Assembly (NCBI RefSeq): GCF_014192225.1
Contig: NZ_JACHXS010000004.1
Coordinates: forward strand, 422,643-486,642
Source of the DNA: Pseudoduganella umbonata
Lineage (GTDB): Bacteria; Pseudomonadota; Gammaproteobacteria; Burkholderiales; Burkholderiaceae_D
Length of the DNA: 64,000 bases
Reading direction: 5' to 3'
In this document: piece by piece, positions 44,229 to 52,405 of the stretch
Layout: each line of letters begins with the position of its first letter
Numbering within the stretch: position 1 is the first letter of the stretch
The notes under the pieces: model-generated
What the model was told of the DNA's origin: nothing
Databases searched by the model: none
The model's input: the letters and a program-made list of their open reading frames with translations, nothing else
Position numbers and translations under genes: made by a program

Positions 44229-44903
44229 CTAGCGCCCGGGCTTGAACAGCAGGAACGCCAGCAGCATGTCGGAAAGGTCTCCCAGCAGTTGCCGCCAGTC
44301 CGACAGTTCGTCCTGCGTGGCCGAATTGCTGCCGAACGCATTGCGGCCGATGCTGTCCAGGCCAAGGAAGCGCGCCTGCGTGGCATAGATGAGCAGCATG
44401 CCCGTTTCGACGGCGCGCTCCGGGTGGGCATGGCGGATCTCGTCGCGGCACGCCAGAATCAGGCGGATGAACATCGCATGATTGTCAAACGCCGCCTTCT
44501 TGCCCGCCGCGCCGATCACGGGATCGGTGGAACCGCGCAGCATGAACGAGCGCAGCACGCTGGCGTGTTCCTTGAGGAGGTTGCCGAGGCTCGCCACAAC
44601 GGCCGGCACCACCTGCGCAAGGCCGCGCGCCTCGGCGGCGATGCGGTCCGCTTCGACGGTGAACTGTTCGGCCAGGTTTTCCAGGAAGCGCACCTGCACC
44701 ACGCGCAGCAGCTCGTCCTTGCCGTCGACCCGGCCATACAGCGAACCGGTGGAAACGCCGGAGCGCTGGCAGATTTCCGCCAGCGTGATCTGGTCGTACG
44801 CGCGTTCGCGCAGCAGTTCGATCGTGGCAACGATGATGCGCTCGAACGATTCGCGGCTGCGGCCCTGCTTGGGCACGCGGGCATGGGCGCTGATGGGTGG
44901 CAT
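44229..44903 (-). CDS. TetR-family regulator 1 of the glycoside island
   Basis: 224 residues from ATG 44903. HTH: KQGRSRESFERIIVATIELL then RERAYDQITLAEICQRSGVS and TGSLYGRVDGKDELL. The C-terminal half is a TetR ligand-binding bundle. It shares most of its first 75 residues and overall plan with the TetR at 49284. Operator-like site B lies 51 bases upstream, so autoregulation is likely. Convergent with the exported TIM-barrel gene. Confidence 0.88.
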   Translation of the reverse strand: MPPISAHARVPKQGRSRESFERIIVATIELLRERAYDQITLAEICQRSGVSTGSLYGRVDGKDELLRVVQVRFLENLAEQFTVEADRIAAEARGLAQVVPAVVASLGNLLKEHASVLRSFMLRGSTDPVIGAAGKKAAFDNHAMFIRLILACRDEIRHAHPERAVETGMLLIYATQARFLGLDSIGRNAFGSNSATQDELSDWRQLLGDLSDMLLAFLLFKPGR

Positions 44904-44953
44904 GGAAGTCGCGGGAAGGTGACGGTTGAGGGAAGGCGGGACAGCGAGAGATT

Positions 44954-44973
44954 ATAACCAGAACTCCGGTTAT
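44954..44973 (-). promoter_or_regulatory. Operator-like site B (TetR 1 promoter)
   Basis: ATAACCAGAACTCCGGTTAT, the most palindromic copy: ATAACC and GGTTAT are exact inverted arms eight bases apart. Confidence 0.65.
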
Positions 44974-45078
44974 GAAGAAGCGCCCCCGCCCTGCGGTGCG
45001 CCGGGGCGGAAGGTAAAAATGAAGGTATGCCAGGACCGGTGACAGGCTCTCATCACCGCCGATGACGTTCGCGTCCCT

Positions 45079-45302
45079 GGTGTCGGACACCGGTTTCATG
45101 GTGTCGGACACCGGTGTTTGCATGAGTGCTGCCGGCACGCTGGAGAAAACCGGTGTCCGACACCGAAGAACCGGTGTCCGACACCAGCGCGCCGAAACCG
45201 GTGACAGGCTCCGGTTTTTTTGCAATATTTCCTGGAAACTGGTGTCTGTCACCGGTTTTTTTGCAATATTTCCTGGAAACTGGTGTCTGTCACCGGTTTT
45301 CG
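45079..45302. repeat. Intergenic repeat cluster: GGTGTCsGACACC palindromes and a 41-bp direct repeat
   Basis: GGTGTCGGACACC at 45079-45091 and 45100-45112; GGTGTCCGACACC at 45152-45164 and 45173-45185. Then a 41-bp unit beginning CCGGTTTTTTTGCAATATTT occurs twice in exact tandem (45211-45251, 45252-45292) with a third partial start at 45293. Each 41-bp unit ends GGTGTCTGTCA, a variant of the palindrome. The 415-base gap 44904-45319 holds no credible gene. It separates the two cassettes of the island. Confidence 0.85.
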
Positions 45303-45319
45303 TTGCTTGGACTTGCGTG

Positions 45320-46099
45320 TCAGCCGGCCAGGCCCAGCGCCTTGCGCGCCGCGGCCAGCGAGGCGGCGTCGGGCAGCGTGGGGAAGTATTCCAGCCCGAT
45401 CTCGCCGCCGTAGCCTTCGTCGCGCAGGGCCGACATTAACTGCCCCCAGTCGATCTTCCCGGTGCCCGGCTCGTGCCGGCCTTCGGTATCGGCGACCTGC
45501 ACGTGGCCCACCAGCGCGATGCGCCCCCTGATGGCCGGCCCGAACGCCTCGCCCGTCTGCGCGGAGTGGTAGGCGTCGGCCAGCAGGCGCAGCGCCGGGC
45601 TGTCGACGGCGGCGACGATATCGAGGCCGCGGCCGATCGTGTCGACGAACATGCGCTGGCCGCCGACGATCATGTACACGGGTTCGAGCCACAGCATGGT
45701 GCCCGATTCCTCCGCCAGTGCCGCGGCGCGCTTCAGCACCGCGACCACGGCGTCGAACTGCTCCTGCTCCGGCACGCCGGGCCGGGTGAAGCCGGAAGCG
45801 ACGATCATCGCCGCGCCGTCGAAACGCCGGGCCACCGGGATCGCGTCGGCCACGGCCGCCAGCACGGCATCGTGGTCGGCGGGATCGGCGAGGCTGCGGC
45901 GCGGGTCGACGCAGAAGCTGCGCAGGCGCACGCCGCCCTCGCGCAGCGCCGCTTCGATCGCGTCGAGCGGCTTGTCGCGCCACAGGTGGAATTCCACGGA
46001 GGTCACGCCGGCCGCGCCGGCGGCTCGGATGCGCGAGGCCAGGTCCGCGCCGGCGTCGGCGAACATCCATTCGATACAGGCTGCCAGTTGCATGGTCAT
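45320..46099 (-). CDS. Hydroxypyruvate isomerase-like TIM barrel
   Basis: 259 residues; the ATG at 46099 overlaps the MFS stop (ATGA), so it is co-translated. Among the five TIM barrels here it is the closest to true hydroxypyruvate isomerase: MLWLEPVYM (metal Glu), LLADAYHSAQTGE (Asp), GHVQVADTEGRHEPGTGKID (Gln/His/Arg loop) and IGLEYFP (Glu). It probably interconverts a small 2-keto/aldose product of sugar breakdown. Last gene of the cassette B run. Confidence 0.85.
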   Translation of the reverse strand: MTMQLAACIEWMFADAGADLASRIRAAGAAGVTSVEFHLWRDKPLDAIEAALREGGVRLRSFCVDPRRSLADPADHDAVLAAVADAIPVARRFDGAAMIVASGFTRPGVPEQEQFDAVVAVLKRAAALAEESGTMLWLEPVYMIVGGQRMFVDTIGRGLDIVAAVDSPALRLLADAYHSAQTGEAFGPAIRGRIALVGHVQVADTEGRHEPGTGKIDWGQLMSALRDEGYGGEIGLEYFPTLPDAASLAAARKALGLAG

Positions 46100-47307
46100 T
46101 TCTCTTTCAGGTGAATGATGGCGATGGCCAGCGCGGCGGCGGCGCACAGCGCGCCCACCACGGCCACGCTGCCGAGGAAGGTGAAGCCGAAGCTGCCGAT
46201 CAGCGTCAGCAATGGCGGGCTGAGGAACTGGCCCAGGAAGAACGCCCCGCCCCACAGGCCCATGCCGCGGCCGCGGTGTTCGAAGCCGTAGTGCTGCAGC
46301 GCCCACGTAACGAGCACCGGCAGCATCAGGCCGCCGCCGACCTGGCCCAGCGCATCGAGCGGCAGGCCGGTGAACAGGCTGGGCGCCCAGGCCACGCCGA
46401 CGTAGCTGACGCCGTAGAAGGCCAGCACGACGGCCATCCACATCGTCACCGTCATGCCGGCGCAGCGCTTGAACAGGTAGCCGCCCAGCACGGTGCCCAG
46501 GCTGGCGACGGTGGCCAGCACGCTGATGCGTTCCGGCGAGGACACGCCCATGTCGGCGAAGATGCGCCCGTGCTGTACCGCCTGCACGAAGAACACCAGC
46601 GCGAACAGGATCGTCACGCCGCACACCAGCAGCGACACGCGCCACGGGAACGGCGTCGCGGCCGGCCGCGCCGCGCCGGTTGCGGCCCTGCGGGGCTCCG
46701 CGCACACGAAGAACGCCAGCGCGAACACGGCGAAGCCGCTCAGGTACAGCAGGAACGGATAGCGCCAGTGCATGCCGGCCAGGAAGCCGCCCGACAGCAG
46801 GATGGCCGAGCCGATCAGCGGCGCGAACATGTTCTGGTAGCCCAGCCACTTCTGCCGCTGCTCGCCCTCGAAATAGTCCCCCATCAGCGCATTGCCCACG
46901 GTGAGGATGGCCGCTTCGGCCAGCCCCACGATCACGCGGCTGGCGACGATCAGCAGCAGGCTGTCGAACAGCATCGGCGCGAGGCCCAGCAGCGCGAAGG
47001 CGAACAGCGACACCAGCAGCAGCCGGCGCCGCCCCCAGCGGTCGGCGATGGCGCCCATGAACCCGGAGAACAGCGCCACGCACAGCGAGGGAATCGTGAT
47101 GATCATCGGCACCAGCAGCTGGAAGTTCGGCACCGCGGAAAACTGCTGGAACAGTTGCGGCAGGCCCGGTACCAGCGCGGCCAGCGCCAGCGTGGGCATG
47201 GCCATGATCGCCATCAGCGCGATGCCCTGCGCCGTGCCGGCCTGGCGCGGCGATGCCGCACTGCCGGCGGCGGCGCCGGCCGCCTCGGTAGTTGGGTGCG
47301 GATGCAT
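46096..47307 (-). CDS. MFS transporter B of the glycoside island
   Basis: 403 residues from the ATG at 47307, 12 TM segments. Paralogue of the MFS protein at 39284 (shared GAIADRWGRRRLLLVSLFAF, the DYFEGEQRQKWLGYQ loop and YGFEHRGRGMGLWGGAFFLG). Begins with a Pro/Ala-rich cytoplasmic stretch. Lies between two isomerase-like genes in one run, with an 11-base gap before and a 4-base overlap after. Inferred importer of the oxidised sugar, keto-glycoside or aglycone-linked sugar. Confidence 0.85.
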   Translation of the reverse strand: MHPHPTTEAAGAAAGSAASPRQAGTAQGIALMAIMAMPTLALAALVPGLPQLFQQFSAVPNFQLLVPMIITIPSLCVALFSGFMGAIADRWGRRRLLLVSLFAFALLGLAPMLFDSLLLIVASRVIVGLAEAAILTVGNALMGDYFEGEQRQKWLGYQNMFAPLIGSAILLSGGFLAGMHWRYPFLLYLSGFAVFALAFFVCAEPRRAATGAARPAATPFPWRVSLLVCGVTILFALVFFVQAVQHGRIFADMGVSSPERISVLATVASLGTVLGGYLFKRCAGMTVTMWMAVVLAFYGVSYVGVAWAPSLFTGLPLDALGQVGGGLMLPVLVTWALQHYGFEHRGRGMGLWGGAFFLGQFLSPPLLTLIGSFGFTFLGSVAVVGALCAAAALAIAIIHLKEK

Positions 47308-47318
47308 GGCGGCTCCGG

Positions 47319-48299
47319 TCAGCGATGAGCGTGCGCGGGCACCGGGTCCAGCACGTTCTGCCGGTACCAGGCGTTGAGCATCATGCCCGATGCGATCGGC
47401 TCCGGCCCCTTGTCGCTTTCCACGACGACCCAGCCGGCGTAGCCCAGTTCGCGCATCGCCGCCAGCAGCGCGGGGAAGTCCACCAGGCCGGTGCCCATCT
47501 CGCCGAACCAGCGCGGTACTTCGCGCTCGCCGCCCGCCGCGATCATTGCCCGCTCGGCGTTCGGCAGCCGGTATTCGCCCAGCGTGTCGACGGCCAGCGC
47601 ATCCTTGAAGTGGAAGTGCACGACCCTCCTGTGGAAACGGCGGTACAGCGCCACCACGTCGTGGCCGGCGATGGTCAGTTCCGCCGTGTCGACCGCCAGG
47701 CCGACATGGTCTTTGTCGCACAGCTCCAGCAGGCGTTCCAGTTCCGCGACCGAGCGCAGTGCGGACAGCGCATCGACATGCAGCGCCGTCTTCAGGCCCA
47801 GCGATGCCGCCATCGCGCCGACCTCGTTCCAGCACGCGGCGGCGGCCGCTATGCGCGCATCGTCGAGCGCGCCCTCCTTCCAGAACGACGGGAAAGGCCG
47901 CACGACGAGCACCTCGCCGCCCAGTTCGGCCAGCATCTGCGCATGGATGCGCGCCTGCGCCACAATGCGGTCCCGGTCGCCCGGCTGCGTGCTCATCAGG
48001 CCGAAATGCAGTTCCTCGAAACTCATCACGGTGGGATCGAAGAATGTGCTGGGCACGCGGTTGATGCCGAGTTCCTTCAGCTTGAGGCGGAAGTGCGCCG
48101 CCGAACCGTAGTTGATCGCGACGTTCTCCGGGCGCCCGATCGGATCCCAGCGCCCGCTCCCCGCATTCAGCTCCACGGCATCGAAACCGCAGGCGGCCGT
48201 GACCTTCAGCGCCCGCTCGATTTCTTCCAGGCGGGCGAAGCTCGTGAAGCCGGCCTTCCACTGGTTGACCCCATAACCCCATTTGATCTGCTGGTTCAT
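47319..48299 (-). CDS. Sugar isomerase/epimerase-like TIM barrel (cassette B, second)
   Basis: 326 residues starting MNQQIKWGYGVNQWKAGF. Metal-ligand strands: KTALHVDALS, GLAVDTAELTIAGHD (Asp), VVHFHFKDAL (His) and GWVVVESDKG (Glu). An intervening MGTGLVDFPALLAAMRELGY matches the neighbour at 48309, so the two genes are probably old duplicates. Starts nine bases after the stop of the 48309 gene. Candidate 3-keto-glycoside eliminase or keto-sugar epimerase; the exact reaction cannot be read from the sequence. Confidence 0.78.
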   Translation of the reverse strand: MNQQIKWGYGVNQWKAGFTSFARLEEIERALKVTAACGFDAVELNAGSGRWDPIGRPENVAINYGSAAHFRLKLKELGINRVPSTFFDPTVMSFEELHFGLMSTQPGDRDRIVAQARIHAQMLAELGGEVLVVRPFPSFWKEGALDDARIAAAAACWNEVGAMAASLGLKTALHVDALSALRSVAELERLLELCDKDHVGLAVDTAELTIAGHDVVALYRRFHRRVVHFHFKDALAVDTLGEYRLPNAERAMIAAGGEREVPRWFGEMGTGLVDFPALLAAMRELGYAGWVVVESDKGPEPIASGMMLNAWYRQNVLDPVPAHAHR

Positions 48300-48308
48300 C
48301 CATTCACC

Positions 48309-49253
48309 TCATGCGTAGATTTTTTTCAGCACATGCTGGATATACCAGGCCGACAGTGCCGTGCTTTCCGGGTAGTTGCCGCCGCCGACATCGGCCTTGT
48401 CGTGCTCGACGCCGACCCAGCCCTCGTAGCCGCACTCCTTCATCGCCGCCATCAGCGCGGGGAAATCCACCAGGCCGCCCGGCGTACCCATCTCGTGGAA
48501 CCAGCGCGGCGTGGTCGGCGCCATCACCTCGGCGTCGGGCTTGCGGCGGTAGTCGCCCGTCAGGTCGACGTGCTTCGTGTCCTTCATGTGGAAGCCGCCG
48601 CAGCGTTCGTGCAGCGACAGGTACAGGTCGACCGGGTCGACGCCGGCGATCACGTGCTGCGCCGTGTCCAGGCACAGGAACACGTAGCGCGGGTCGGTCC
48701 ATTCGTAGAACTTGCGCAGCTGCTCGGCCGAGCGGATGCCGCAGAAGAACTCGTGGTGGCAGCAGGTCTTCACGCCGTACTCCAGCGTCATCTTGCCGAC
48801 GCGGTTCCACAGTTCGGCGCAGGCGCGCAGCTTGTCGTCGGTGACCGGCTCGACGTCGTAGTACAGGCCGGCCGGCATGACGATGAAGTTCTCGACGCCC
48901 AGGCCGGCGCTGGAACGCATGATGTGCTGCGCATAGTTGAAGATGTGGTCATGCGTGGACCGCACGTGCGGGGCGCTCTGGCGCTCGTCGTACATCACCG
49001 CATGGAACAGGCTCAGCACCCGGTCGATGCCGCGCTCCTGCATGAAGGCACGGGCGTTCTCCAGCGACCCGAACAGCTCGCGCAGCGGGCCGAGGTGGAA
49101 GTCGAACGTCTCGATCGCCTCGAAGCCGAGGGCGGACACCTGTTTCAGGAACGCGTCGAAACGTTTTACCGACGTGTATTGCGACAGCTGGCCCTGCGGC
49201 GTGTCGATGCGCCAATGGTCCATGTAGGCCCAGCGTAGTTTCGGGGTTGTCAT
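48309..49253 (-). CDS. Sugar isomerase/epimerase-like TIM barrel (cassette B, first)
   Basis: 314 residues starting MTTPKLRWAYMDHWRIDTPQ; AAGGGC before the ATG at 49253. Metal ligands: His167-Glu168 (TCCHHEFF), Asp196 (FLCLDTAQHVIAG), His222 (GGFHMKDTK) and Glu283 (GVEHDKAD). Similar to the 47319 product, including MGTPGGLVDFPALMAAMKEC. It resembles 3-keto-sugar-processing TIM barrels that travel with glycoside dehydrogenases. Operator-like site C is just upstream. Confidence 0.78.
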   Translation of the reverse strand: MTTPKLRWAYMDHWRIDTPQGQLSQYTSVKRFDAFLKQVSALGFEAIETFDFHLGPLRELFGSLENARAFMQERGIDRVLSLFHAVMYDERQSAPHVRSTHDHIFNYAQHIMRSSAGLGVENFIVMPAGLYYDVEPVTDDKLRACAELWNRVGKMTLEYGVKTCCHHEFFCGIRSAEQLRKFYEWTDPRYVFLCLDTAQHVIAGVDPVDLYLSLHERCGGFHMKDTKHVDLTGDYRRKPDAEVMAPTTPRWFHEMGTPGGLVDFPALMAAMKECGYEGWVGVEHDKADVGGGNYPESTALSAWYIQHVLKKIYA

Positions 49254-49267
49254 CTGCTGCCCTTTCA

Positions 49268-49287
49268 ATAATTGGAATTCTGGTTAT
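49268..49287 (-). promoter_or_regulatory. Operator-like site C (TetR 2 / isomerase junction)
   Basis: Minus strand ATAACCAGAATTCCAATTAT. Covers the TetR 2 stop codon and ends 15 bases before the next gene's start, so it may act as a roadblock or belong to a promoter inside the TetR gene. Confidence 0.6.
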
Positions 49288-49961
49288 AAATTTGTCGGGT
49301 GAAAGATCGTCGGTTGCGAGGCTGGCGAGAACGTCAGGTATGCCAGCATCATGTCGCTCAGGTCCTGCAGCAGCGCGTCCCACTCGCTGGCGACGAGCTC
49401 GCCGGTGGAGCTGTCCAGCCCCAGCGAACGCGCCTGGGCGGAATAGATCAGCAGCATGCCGCTGGCCACGGCACGTTCGGGCTGCGGGTGCCTGATCTGC
49501 GCCGCATGCCGCATCAGCAGCGCCGTGAACCGCGCATGGTTTTGCTGCGCCGACCGCTTGCCGAGCTCCTCGATCGCCGCGTCCGCCGCGCTGGCCTGCA
49601 TGAACGAGCGCAGCACGCCGGCGTTCTCGCCGAGCAGCTTGCCCAGCGCGGTTACCACGGCAGGCACGGTCTGCGCCAGCCCATGCGTTTCACGGGCGAT
49701 GCGCACCGCATGGGCGTCGAACTGCAGGGCGAGCCGCTCCAGGAAAACTTGCTGCACGGCGCGCAGCAGGTCTTCCTTGCCGCCGACACGCCCGTACAGC
49801 GAACCCGTGGAGACGCCGGAGCGTTCGCAGATTTCGGCCAGCCGCACCTGCTCGTAGGGGCGCTCGCGCAGCAGGCCGATGGTGGCCTCGACGATGCGCT
49901 CGAACGAGCGCTGGCTGCGGCCCTGCTTCGGTGGCCGGACATGGCCGTCGATGGCGTGCAT
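49284..49961 (-). CDS. TetR-family regulator 2 of the glycoside island
   Basis: 225 residues. HTH: KQGRSQRSFERIVEATIGLL, RPYEQVRLAEICERSGVSTG, SLYGRVGGKEDLL; strongly similar to TetR 1 at 44229, including the recognition-helix segment SGVSTGSLYGRV, so both should read nearly the same DNA site. It sits inside the run, 19 bases after the GMC gene and 30 before the first isomerase, so it is made with its targets. It may respond to the glycoside, its 3-keto form or the aglycone. Confidence 0.88.
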   Translation of the reverse strand: MHAIDGHVRPPKQGRSQRSFERIVEATIGLLRERPYEQVRLAEICERSGVSTGSLYGRVGGKEDLLRAVQQVFLERLALQFDAHAVRIARETHGLAQTVPAVVTALGKLLGENAGVLRSFMQASAADAAIEELGKRSAQQNHARFTALLMRHAAQIRHPQPERAVASGMLLIYSAQARSLGLDSSTGELVASEWDALLQDLSDMMLAYLTFSPASQPTIFHPTNL

Positions 49962-49980
49962 GGGATATCGCGCACGGCGG

Positions 49981-51699
49981 CTAGATGCGGCCGGCCTTGA
50001 GCTGCGCGACCGCGTAATCGACCGCGCGCGCCGTCAGCGCCATGTACGTCAGCGACGGATTGACCGTCCCCGCCGACGCCATGGCCGCGCCATCGGTGAC
50101 GAACAGGTTGTCCACCCCATGCACCTGGTTGTGCGCATTGAGCACCGAGTCCGCGGGGTTGTGCCCCATGCGCGCGCCGCCCATCTCGTGGATGGACACG
50201 CCCGGCATGGTGCGCACCGGGATCAGCTGCACGCGCTCGGCGCCGGCGGCCTTCAGCATCTGCTCGGCCTGTTTTCCCGCATCGACCGCCATTTTCCGCT
50301 CGTTCTCGCCATAGGCCACGTCGAAGCTCAGTTGCGGCAGGCCGAAGTTGCCGGGCTTCCTGTCGTTCAGCGTGACGCGGTTGTGCGCCTGGGGCAGCTG
50401 TTCGCCGAACGCGCCGAGGAACGCCACCCACTTGCCGGGGCGGGCGATGTTGTGCTTCATGCCGGCGCCGAAGTCGTCCGTCAGCGCGGCCGTATTGGTC
50501 CAGTCGTCGCGCATGGCGCCGCCCTGGAAGCCGTAGCCGCGCGTGAAATCGGCATCGTCGTCCTGCCGGCCGAGGTTGCGGAAACGGGGAATCAGGATGC
50601 CGGTGGCACGGCGGCCCTTGTAGTTGCGGTCTTCGAAACCCTTGATCTCGCCGAACGCCGCGACGCCATGGTGGTCGACCAGGTAGCGCCCCAGCATGTC
50701 GCTGTGGTTGCCGATACCGTTCGGATTGGCCGCGCCGCGCGACTGCAGCAGCACCTGCAGCGTGCCGTAGGTGGAAGCGCAAAGGAACACCACGCGCGCC
50801 TTGAACGTCATGCGCTCGCCGCTCTTCGCATCGATCACGCGCACGCCGGTGGCCCGTTTCGTGCGCGGATCGACGTCGATCGATTCGACCACGCTGTCGG
50901 TGCGGATCGTCAGCCGGCCGGTTTTCTGCGCTGCCGGCAAGGTCGAGCTGAGCGAGCTGAAATAGGCGCCGAACGAGCAGCCGCGGTTGCAGATATTGCG
51001 GTTCTGGCACTGCCCGCGGCCATTGTGCTCGACCGTCAGGTTGGCGACGCGGCCGATGGTGACCCGGCGCTCCTTCCACTTCGCCTCGATGCGTTCCTTG
51101 AGGGCCCGCTCCAGCGCCGTCATCTCCATCGGCGGCAGGTATTCGCCGTCGGGGAAGTGCTCCAGGCCTTCCGGCTGGCCGCTGACGCCGATGAATTTTT
51201 CCACGTGGCTGTACCACGGTGCCAGGTCGGCGTAGCGGATCGGCCAGTCGTTGCCGTGGCCGTCGCGGGCATTGGCCAGGAAGTCGTCGTTGCCCCAGCG
51301 GTACGATTGCCGGCCCCATGTCAGCGACCGCCCGCCCAGCACGTTGGTGCGGTGCCAGCGGAACGGCTTGACCTGTTCGTACGGATTTTCGCGGTCGTTG
51401 ATCCAGTAGTGGCGGTTGGCCCAGCTGAACGCACCCCGCTCGATCTTGCTCTGGATCTCATAGTCGCGCGCATACAGCTCGCGCTCCGGCAAGCCGCCGT
51501 TGGGCGCCTGCCATGGCGGCGTGAATTCGTGCACGTAACCGGTCTGGTGCTCGACCTTCGCGCCCCGTTCCAGCACCAGCACCTTCAACCCTTTTTCGGT
51601 CAGTTCCTTCGCGGCCCAGCCGCCGGTGATGCCGGAGCCGATGACGATGGCGTCGAACTGCGCGCCCTTGCCCCCGCTTTTGTTTCCCTTGTTGTTCAT
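49981..51699 (-). CDS. GMC-family FAD dehydrogenase (probable glycoside 3-dehydrogenase large subunit)
   Basis: 572 residues; GAGG before the ATG at 51699. FAD Rossmann motif GSGITGG at 21-27 and LVLERG. Later LGGRSLTWGRQSYRW (GMC signature 1 region), then VSIHEMGGARMG with the catalytic His and NPSLTYMALTARAVDYAV at the end. A Cys group (GQCQNRNICNRGCSFGAY, spacing C-x5-C-x3-C) resembles the [3Fe-4S] site known in FAD glucose dehydrogenases. It has no signal peptide but is paired with a Tat-exported small subunit eight bases upstream, so periplasmic hitch-hiking is likely. Predicted to oxidise C3 of glycosyl units, activating C- or O-glycosides for cleavage. No cytochrome c gene is adjacent. 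Confidence 0.85.
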   Translation of the reverse strand: MNNKGNKSGGKGAQFDAIVIGSGITGGWAAKELTEKGLKVLVLERGAKVEHQTGYVHEFTPPWQAPNGGLPERELYARDYEIQSKIERGAFSWANRHYWINDRENPYEQVKPFRWHRTNVLGGRSLTWGRQSYRWGNDDFLANARDGHGNDWPIRYADLAPWYSHVEKFIGVSGQPEGLEHFPDGEYLPPMEMTALERALKERIEAKWKERRVTIGRVANLTVEHNGRGQCQNRNICNRGCSFGAYFSSLSSTLPAAQKTGRLTIRTDSVVESIDVDPRTKRATGVRVIDAKSGERMTFKARVVFLCASTYGTLQVLLQSRGAANPNGIGNHSDMLGRYLVDHHGVAAFGEIKGFEDRNYKGRRATGILIPRFRNLGRQDDDADFTRGYGFQGGAMRDDWTNTAALTDDFGAGMKHNIARPGKWVAFLGAFGEQLPQAHNRVTLNDRKPGNFGLPQLSFDVAYGENERKMAVDAGKQAEQMLKAAGAERVQLIPVRTMPGVSIHEMGGARMGHNPADSVLNAHNQVHGVDNLFVTDGAAMASAGTVNPSLTYMALTARAVDYAVAQLKAGRI

Positions 51700-51707
51700 G
51701 GCGGTCC

Positions 51708-52391
51708 TCAGATGACGACCTGGTAGGGCCAGGTCTTGATATCGACGTTCGATTCGAATTTGCCGGGCACCGGCAGGTAGCGCAGTTCCTGGTTGCTGCC
51801 CGCCTCGGACGTGAAGTAACCCAGCACGGCCAGGTCGCGCAGGCGCAGGTAGAACGGCGCTTTCGGGTCGAGGACGCGGTCGGCCAGCGAGAACGTGCGC
51901 CCGCCGTATGGGCTGGCGGCCCGCAGGGCCTGCATCAGCTCTGCGCCCTGCTCCGGCGTGCAGTCGGCGAAGCCGCGCTGCCAGCGCTGGCGCGCGCTGT
52001 CGTCCAGGCTTGCCAGGCCGGCGCGGAACAGGGCCGCTTCGTCGTCCGTCATCCAGCCCGCCACGAGCGCGCCGATGAACTGCGGCACGCCCGCTTCCTT
52101 CGCGCCCGGCGTGTCGGTGGCGGGAATGATTACCTGCGCCGCGGCCGCGAGGATGGCGGTTTCGCCGGCGCTCAGGGCGGGCCGCGCGGTGGCGGCCGCA
52201 CCCGCGGCCTTCAGCGCGGCAGCCGCCGCCGAACCGGTCCACGTGGAAGCCAGCGTGGCGCCGGCCAGCAGTGCGGCCAGCACGTCGCGGCGCGACACGC
52301 CCCCCGGGTGTGCGTGTTCATGTGGGTGCTCATGTGCATTGTTAGCAGTGGCCGGCCTGCGCCGGGAGAACAGCACTTTACTGATCGTCAT
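51708..52391 (-). CDS. Gluconate 2-dehydrogenase subunit 3-like small subunit
   Basis: 227 residues with a twin-arginine signal (GGVSRRDVLAALLAGATLAS, RR near 34-35) preceded by a His-rich stretch (AHEHPHEHAHP). The mature domain is the gluconate_2-dh3 family: ILAAAAQVIIPATDTPGAKE, VPQFIGALVAGWMTDDEAAL, FYLRLRDLAVLGYFTSEAGS. This chain escorts and stabilises the GMC subunit through the Tat path. 14 bases follow the TonB receptor stop, and the GMC gene starts eight bases after it. Confidence 0.88.
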   Translation of the reverse strand: MTISKVLFSRRRPATANNAHEHPHEHAHPGGVSRRDVLAALLAGATLASTWTGSAAAAALKAAGAAATARPALSAGETAILAAAAQVIIPATDTPGAKEAGVPQFIGALVAGWMTDDEAALFRAGLASLDDSARQRWQRGFADCTPEQGAELMQALRAASPYGGRTFSLADRVLDPKAPFYLRLRDLAVLGYFTSEAGSNQELRYLPVPGKFESNVDIKTWPYQVVI

Positions 52392-52405
52392 GGAATACCT
52401 TTCTG

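Noticed and set aside
45211..45292. 41-bp direct repeats as a CRISPR or attachment site
   Set aside because: The units abut with no spacer, and no integrase or element boundary was found near them.
45062..45439. 125-codon + ORF over the intergenic repeats
   Set aside because: It reads through GGTGTCsGACACC and 41-bp repeats into the antisense of the isomerase gene; no domain or ribosome site.
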